Source: Alistipes sp. Zagget8
GTDB taxonomy: Bacteria > Bacteroidota > Bacteroidia > Bacteroidales > Rikenellaceae
DNA length: 64,000 bases
NCBI GenBank assembly: GCA_001941065.1
Contig: MSHJ01000009.1
Location: forward strand, 1-64,000
Direction of reading: 5' to 3'
Shown here: piece by piece, positions 58,826 through 64,000 of the stretch
Layout of the letters: every line of letters begins with the position of its first letter
Position numbering within the stretch: position 1 is the stretch's first letter
Program-made: the position numbers and the translations under genes
Notes under the pieces: model-generated
What the model was told of the DNA's origin: nothing
The model's input: the letters and a program-made list of their open reading frames with translations, nothing else
Database searches by the model: none

Positions 58826-59878
58826 ATGGAAGAAAAAATCAAACACCTCCTTGCGGCGGTCGTCCATCCCGAAACGGGACAGGACATCGTCACGAGCGGA
58901 TTCATCGAACATACGGCGGCCGCAAACGGAAAAGTCACGGTCGTCCTGCGCTTCGCCAAGGCCCGCGACCCGTTCGCGGTGAAGATCAAGAACCAGGCCG
59001 AAGCCCTTTTGCGCGAGGCGTTTCCGGACGCCGAAGTGCTGGTTGTCATCAAGGAAGGCGGGGCCGCACCGCGTCCCGAACCTAAGCAGAACACCACTAC
59101 GGGCGGCATCGCCAAGGTGATTGCCGTGGCTTCGGGCAAGGGCGGGGTAGGCAAGTCCACCGTCACGGCCAACCTGGCCGTTGCGCTGCGGAACATGGGT
59201 TTCCGCGTGGGGATTCTCGACGCCGACATTTACGGACCTTCGCAGCCCAAGATGTTCGGCGTGGAAGGCTATGTCCCCGAAGCCGTCGCCGAGGACGGGG
59301 TGGACCGCATCGTGCCGGCCGAATCGATGGACATCCGGCTGATGTCGATCGGCTTCTTCATCAAACCCACCGACGCCCTGCTGTGGCGCGGGGCCATGGC
59401 CGTCAGCGCCCTGAAGCAGATGATCCACCAGACCCGGTGGGGTACGCTGGATTTTCTGCTGGCAGACCTGCCTCCCGGCACGGGCGACGTGCACCTCTCG
59501 ATCATCGGGGAGTTGAAGATAGACGCCGCGGTGATCGTCTCGACGCCCCAGCAGATTGCCGTGGCCGATGTCGTGCGCGGCGTGGAGATGTTCCGCAACG
59601 AAAATGTCAACATCCCCGTGGCGGGCATCATCGAGAACATGGCGTGGTTCACCCCCGCCGAGCTGCCCGAAAACCGCTACTACATCTTCGGACACGGCGG
59701 AGCCCGCGCCTTCGCCGCGCAGAGCGGCGTGGATTTCCTGGGCGAAATACCCATCGTACAGTCGATTATGGAAGGCGGGGAGGAGGGACGCCCCGCAGCA
59801 GGGATCGATCCGCGCGTCGAGGAGAACTACCGGGAAATCGCCGAAAAGATCGTTTCAAAAGTGATGAAAAACGGTTGA
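58826..59878 (+). CDS. mrp: Mrp/NBP35-family iron-sulfur cluster carrier ATPase
   Basis: N-terminal DUF59/MIP18-like domain; VIAVASGKGGVGKSTVTANLAVALRNMGFRVGILDADIYGPSQPKMFG. Confidence 0.95.
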   Translation: MEEKIKHLLAAVVHPETGQDIVTSGFIEHTAAANGKVTVVLRFAKARDPFAVKIKNQAEALLREAFPDAEVLVVIKEGGAAPRPEPKQNTTTGGIAKVIAVASGKGGVGKSTVTANLAVALRNMGFRVGILDADIYGPSQPKMFGVEGYVPEAVAEDGVDRIVPAESMDIRLMSIGFFIKPTDALLWRGAMAVSALKQMIHQTRWGTLDFLLADLPPGTGDVHLSIIGELKIDAAVIVSTPQQIAVADVVRGVEMFRNENVNIPVAGIIENMAWFTPAELPENRYYIFGHGGARAFAAQSGVDFLGEIPIVQSIMEGGEEGRPAAGIDPRVEENYREIAEKIVSKVMKNG

Positions 59879-60266
59879 TAACTCCGACAACAACCTGTCG
59901 ATAAACGTTGGAAAAATAGTGAAAAGTCAGGGCCCGAAAATTTGCTTTTTGAAAATGAGGAAAGGTATATACGGCTTTTCACCGAAACCAAATTTTTTTA
60001 TGACAAGTTATGCCGGGGTCAATCAGGTCGGAAACGGCATGGAATGTTAAAAACAAATGGCTGTCAGTATGTCGACAACCTATTTCAACAACTGTTGATT
60101 ATTTTTCTATTTTTTTGATTTTTAATTAATTAAAACTTAAAATAAAAAACAAAAAAAGAAAAAAATGTTGATAGGAAAATAACACGCTCAGTTGTCAACA
60201 GTATCAACAGCTATTATATCTATTCTTCTTTATTATTTAAATTAATTAAAGGAATAAAAATAAAAA
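59879..60266. other. AT-rich intergenic region with DnaA-box-like clusters; candidate oriC
   Basis: TGTCGATAA, TGTTGATTA, TGTTGATAG, TTGTCAACA, GTATCAACA near a long A/T-only-like stretch. Confidence 0.4.
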
Positions 60267-61208
60267 ATGAAGGTCGAAAACTCAGCCGAACTCAGCCGCC
60301 GCATCGAGGAACTCAAGCGAGAGAAGAACGCCGTGATCCTGGCGCACTACTACACCACCCCCGAGGTGCAGGCCGTCGCCGACTACCTGGGCGACTCGCT
60401 CGCCCTGTCGGTGAGGGCGCAGTCGGTCGATGCCGACATCATCCTCTTCGCCGGGGTGCATTTTATGGCCGAGACCGCCAAGGTCCTCTGCCCCGAAAAG
60501 AAGGTGCTGATACCCTGCCCTGAGGCGGGCTGCTCGCTGGCCGAGTCGTGCGATGCCGCGGAGTTCGCGGCTTTCAAGGCGCAGCATCCCGGTCATACGG
60601 TGGTCTCCTACGTCAACACCACGGTCGGTGTCAAGGCCCTGACCGACATCTGCTGCACGTCGTCCAACGCCCTGAAGGTCGTGGAGTCCATCCCTGCCGA
60701 CCAGCCGGTCATCTTTGCCCCGGACCGTAACCTGGGAGCCTACATCCAGAAGCTGACCGGGCGGCAGAATATGGTGCTGTGGAACGGCGCCTGCCACGTT
60801 CATGAGGAATTTTCGCTCGAAAAGCTCCTGAAGCTCAAGCAGGAGCACCCCGAAGCCAAGGTCGTGGCGCACCCCGAATGCCGCGCCTATATCCTCGAGG
60901 CGGCCGATTATGTGGGTTCCACGGCGGGCATCCTGGAGTACTGCGGGCGGAGCGATGCGCAGGCGTTTATCGTCGTGACCGAGTCGGGGATTCTGGCCGA
61001 GATGAAAAAACGCTATCCTGCGAAGACTTTTATCCCGGCGCCTCCCGACGACGAGACCTGCGCCTGCAACAACTGCCGGTATATGAAGATGGTGACGCTG
61101 GAGAACATCTGCGCGTGCCTCGAGCGCGAAGCCCCCGAAATCGTGCTCGACGAAGAGGTGCGCCGCAGCGCCGAACGCTCGATCCTGAACATGATCGCCA
61201 TCAAATAG
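60267..61208 (+). CDS. nadA: Quinolinate synthase A
   Basis: AVILAHYYTTPEVQAVADYLGDSLALS, VLIPCPEAGCSLAESC, VVSYVNTTVGVKALTDICCTSSNA, CACNNCRYMKM. Confidence 0.97.
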   Translation: MKVENSAELSRRIEELKREKNAVILAHYYTTPEVQAVADYLGDSLALSVRAQSVDADIILFAGVHFMAETAKVLCPEKKVLIPCPEAGCSLAESCDAAEFAAFKAQHPGHTVVSYVNTTVGVKALTDICCTSSNALKVVESIPADQPVIFAPDRNLGAYIQKLTGRQNMVLWNGACHVHEEFSLEKLLKLKQEHPEAKVVAHPECRAYILEAADYVGSTAGILEYCGRSDAQAFIVVTESGILAEMKKRYPAKTFIPAPPDDETCACNNCRYMKMVTLENICACLEREAPEIVLDEEVRRSAERSILNMIAIK

Positions 61209-61290
61209 ATTTTTTCTTCTGTTAAATTTTAATTCTTTTTCTTTTTTTTATAAGCAAATCTAATTTTAAACAAAAAAATAATAAAAAAAC

Positions 61291-63387
61291 ATGAAAAAAC
61301 TCTTTTTACTGTTTGCCGCGGCGTGCGTCACCTTTTCGGCTGCGGCAGACGAGGGCATGTGGATGCTGCCTTACCTCCAGAAGATGAACGCCAAGGACAT
61401 GAAGGCCCGCGGCTGCAAACTTTCGGCCGAGGAGATTTACAGCATGAACAACTCCTCGCTGAAGGACGCCATCGTCATCTTCGGGGGCGGCTGCACGGGA
61501 GAGATCGTCTCGCCCGAAGGACTGCTCTTCACCAATCACCACTGCGGCTACGGGTCGATTCAGGCCCTCTCGTCCGTGGAGCATGACTACCTGAAGAACG
61601 GTTTCTGGGCCATGTCGCGGGCCGAGGAGATTCCCGCTCCGGGGCTCAAGGTGCGCTTTATCCGCAAGATCGTCGACGTGACGTCCGACATTTTGGGGGC
61701 CGTGCCCGACATCGCCGGCGGCGAGGAGCGTTCGCGGCTGGTTGCGGAGCATGCGGAGGCCGTGAAGAGCCGCTTCGAAACCGAGAACCCCGGGATGGAA
61801 ATTTCCGTGAAGCCTTTCTTCGGGGGCAACCAGTTCTTCGCCTTCGTGATCGAGGTCTTTTCGGACGTGCGCCTGGTCGGCACGCCGCCCACTTCGATCG
61901 GCAAGTTCGGCGGAGACACCGACAACTGGATGTGGCCGCGTCATACGGGCGATTTCTCGGTCTTTCGGGTCTATGCCGGACCCGATAACAAGCCGGCCGA
62001 ATACGCGCCCGAAAACCGCCCTTACAAGGCCGAAAAATTCCTGAAGGTTTCCCTGAACGGTTACGACGAAGCCGACTTTGCCATGATCATGGGTTTCCCG
62101 GGTTCGACGCAGCGTTACATGACCTCTTACGAGATCGACCGGATGCTGGAGGTGGAGAATCCCCAGCGCATCTTCATCCGCGGCGAACGGCAGGCGATCC
62201 TCAAAGAGGATATGGCCGCCAGCGACAAGGTCCGCATTCAGTATGCATCGAAATACGCCCAGTCGTCGAACTACTGGAAGAATTCGATCGGTATGTCGCG
62301 CGGTATCAAACGACTGGACGTGAAGGGCCGCAAGCAGGAGCAGGAGGCCGCGTTCCGGGCGTGGGCGGCTAAAAACACGCTGCCGACCGAAGGATATGTG
62401 GATGCGCTGGACAAGATCCGCGAATCGGTGGAGGAGACGCTTCCCAGCTTCGCTTCGCGGCAGTATCTGCAGGAGGCGTTCCTGAGGGCCGTGGAAATTC
62501 TCACGCCGGCGCGTTATGCGCTTATGCTGAAAGGCGCCGAGCTGGAGAAGGCCCTGAAGGGTTTCTATAAGGATTATAACAGGGCGACGGACCGCCGTGT
62601 CGCCAAACGGATGTTCCAGATTGTCAAGGAGAACTGCAAGGAACTGCCTTCGGTATTCGCCGAGGTGATCGAAGAGCGGTTCGGGGGCGATACGGATGCC
62701 TATGTGGATTACCTTTACGACAATTCGGTGTTGGCCGACGAAGGGAAGGCATTGGCGGCTGTCGCTTCGGGCGAGGACCTTTCGAAAGACCCCGCGGTGC
62801 TGCTCAACCGGTCCATCGCCAAAAAAATGCGTGCCCTGAGCGAGGCCCAGCAGGACGGACAGCAGAAATATGCCGACGGACACCGTCTTTATATCGCCGG
62901 CTTGATGCGTATGCAGCCCAAAAAGGCGTGGGCTTCGGATGCCAATTTCACGATTCGCCTGACCTATGGACGCGTACTGCCCTACAATCCCGCAGACGGT
63001 ATCCGTTACAACTATTACACGACGCTCAAGGGCGTGATGGAGAAGGAGAATCCCGAAAATCCGACGGAGTTCACCGTTCCCGAGAAGCTCAAGGAGCTTT
63101 ATGCCGCAAAGGATTTCGGCCGCTATGCCAATGCTGCGGGCGAGCTTCCCACGTGCTTCCTGGCCGACTGCGACATCACGGGCGGCAACTCGGGATCGCC
63201 GGTGCTGAATGCCAAGGGATCGCTGATCGGTCTGGCTTTCGACGGCAACTGGGAGGCGATGTCGGGCGACGTGGCTTTCGAACCCGAATTGCAGCGCACG
63301 ATCGCAGTCGATGTGCGTTACGTGCTGTTCGTCATCGACAAGTTCGCCGGTGCCGGATGGCTGCTCGACGAACTCCAGTTCGAGTAA
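61291..63387 (+). CDS. S46-family dipeptidyl-peptidase (DPP7/DPP11-like)
   Basis: DEGMWMLPYLQKMN, GGGCTGEIVSPEGLLFTNHHCGYGSIQ (His), TGGNSGSPVLNAKGSLIGLAFDGNWEAMSGD (Ser). Confidence 0.95.
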   Translation: MKKLFLLFAAACVTFSAAADEGMWMLPYLQKMNAKDMKARGCKLSAEEIYSMNNSSLKDAIVIFGGGCTGEIVSPEGLLFTNHHCGYGSIQALSSVEHDYLKNGFWAMSRAEEIPAPGLKVRFIRKIVDVTSDILGAVPDIAGGEERSRLVAEHAEAVKSRFETENPGMEISVKPFFGGNQFFAFVIEVFSDVRLVGTPPTSIGKFGGDTDNWMWPRHTGDFSVFRVYAGPDNKPAEYAPENRPYKAEKFLKVSLNGYDEADFAMIMGFPGSTQRYMTSYEIDRMLEVENPQRIFIRGERQAILKEDMAASDKVRIQYASKYAQSSNYWKNSIGMSRGIKRLDVKGRKQEQEAAFRAWAAKNTLPTEGYVDALDKIRESVEETLPSFASRQYLQEAFLRAVEILTPARYALMLKGAELEKALKGFYKDYNRATDRRVAKRMFQIVKENCKELPSVFAEVIEERFGGDTDAYVDYLYDNSVLADEGKALAAVASGEDLSKDPAVLLNRSIAKKMRALSEAQQDGQQKYADGHRLYIAGLMRMQPKKAWASDANFTIRLTYGRVLPYNPADGIRYNYYTTLKGVMEKENPENPTEFTVPEKLKELYAAKDFGRYANAAGELPTCFLADCDITGGNSGSPVLNAKGSLIGLAFDGNWEAMSGDVAFEPELQRTIAVDVRYVLFVIDKFAGAGWLLDELQFE

Positions 63388-63408
63388 ATCCGGATTTTCC
63401 GGCGGAAC

Positions 63409-63443
63409 AAAAGAGGCGTGCCTTTCGGGGTGCGCCTCTTTTT
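63409..63443 (+). terminator. Intrinsic terminator after the S46 peptidase gene
   Basis: AAAGAGGCG...CGCCTCTTTTT with T-run. Confidence 0.75.
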
Positions 63444-63499
63444 ATGGACGGTCTTTTACAAAATGTGGGCGTTTAGTTCCCGAATATCTCAAAATTTAG

Positions 63500-63507
63500 T
63501 AATTTTG
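63500..63507 (+). promoter_or_regulatory. -7 element TAATTTTG upstream of metG
   Basis: Exact TAnnTTTG, 30 bp upstream of ATG. Confidence 0.45.
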
Positions 63508-63536
63508 ACAGAAATTAGTAATACTGTATCTATTTT

Positions 63537-64000
63537 ATGGCAAAAGAGTTCAAACGCTACCTCGTGACATCGGCACTCCCCTACGCCAACGGTCCCGTGC
63601 ATATCGGCCACCTGGCGGGAGTTTACATACCTTCGGACATCTATACCCGTTACCTGCGGCTCAAAGGCTGCGATGTGATCTCGGTCTGCGGATCGGACGA
63701 ACACGGCGTGCCCATCACCATCAAGGCCCGCAAGGAGGGCGTGACGCCCCAGCAGATCGTGGACCGCTACCACGCGCTGATCAAGAAATCGTTCGAAGGG
63801 CTGGGAATGTCGTTCGACATCTATTCGCGGACCTCGTCGAAAACGCACGCCGAGACCGCTTCGGACTTTTTCCGGAAACTTTACGACGAGGGTAAGTTCA
63901 TCGAAAAGACCTCGATGCAGTATTACGACGAGGAGGCGCAGACCTTTCTGGCCGACCGTTACATCGTCGGCACGTGTCCCAAGTGCGGCAACGACCGTGC
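63537..64000 (+). CDS. metG: Methionyl-tRNA synthetase, 5' part, truncated by window end
   Basis: [64 protein letters not shown]...[10 protein letters not shown]; no stop in window so absent from the ORF track. Confidence 0.97.
   Translation, partial: MAKEFKRYLVTSALPYANGPVHIGHLAGVYIPSDIYTRYLRLKGCDVISVCGSDEHGVPITIKARKEGVTPQQIVDRYHALIKKSFEGLGMSFDIYSRTSSKTHAETASDFFRKLYDEGKFIEKTSMQYYDEEAQTFLADRYIVGTCPKCGNDR

Noticed and set aside
1-64000. CRISPR arrays, rRNA, tRNA, transposases, integrases, prophage genes
   Set aside because: None recognised; no regular direct-repeat/spacer structure, no mobile-element protein motifs.

Overview
High-GC Bacteroidota DNA, Rikenellaceae/Alistipes-like by codon usage, TAnnTTTG promoters and SusC/D content (taxonomy is inference). 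The flanks hold ordinary chromosomal genes: aldo/keto reductase, folE, rdgB, polA, queD-like, sppA, mrp, nadA, an S46 peptidase, and metG running off the right edge. The centre (about 15.8-56.6 kb) is a large polysaccharide-utilization-type locus. It has araB and a DUF6786-like gene divergent from a lacI regulator, then about 38 kb of + strand genes: three secreted FG-GAP/VCBS proteins, an alpha/beta hydrolase, a DHDPS/NAL-family aldolase, an SSS symporter, three different SusC/SusD pairs, DUF1735 and DUF5017 lipoproteins, a GH32-like protein, fucI, two Asp-box sialidase-fold proteins and a sialate-O-acetylesterase-like protein. Main second-look items: (1) a G10 tract at 19957-19966 separates the signal peptide of a VCBS protein from its body in another frame, and G9 would restore one ORF, so it is either a phase-variable switch or a sequencing error; (2) an internally deleted fucI remnant at about 25295-25617, upstream of the first SusC, with intact fucI upstream of the third; (3) a 16-bp LacI-type palindrome inside the 19-bp promoter spacer of lacI; (4) a 21-nt palindromic element (20/21 identical) in two distant intergenic regions; (5) an AT-rich candidate replication origin between mrp and nadA; (6) GH32-like, sialidase-like and ABC ATPase proteins with degenerate catalytic motifs. 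All calls come from reading the sequence and supplied translations; no searches were run.
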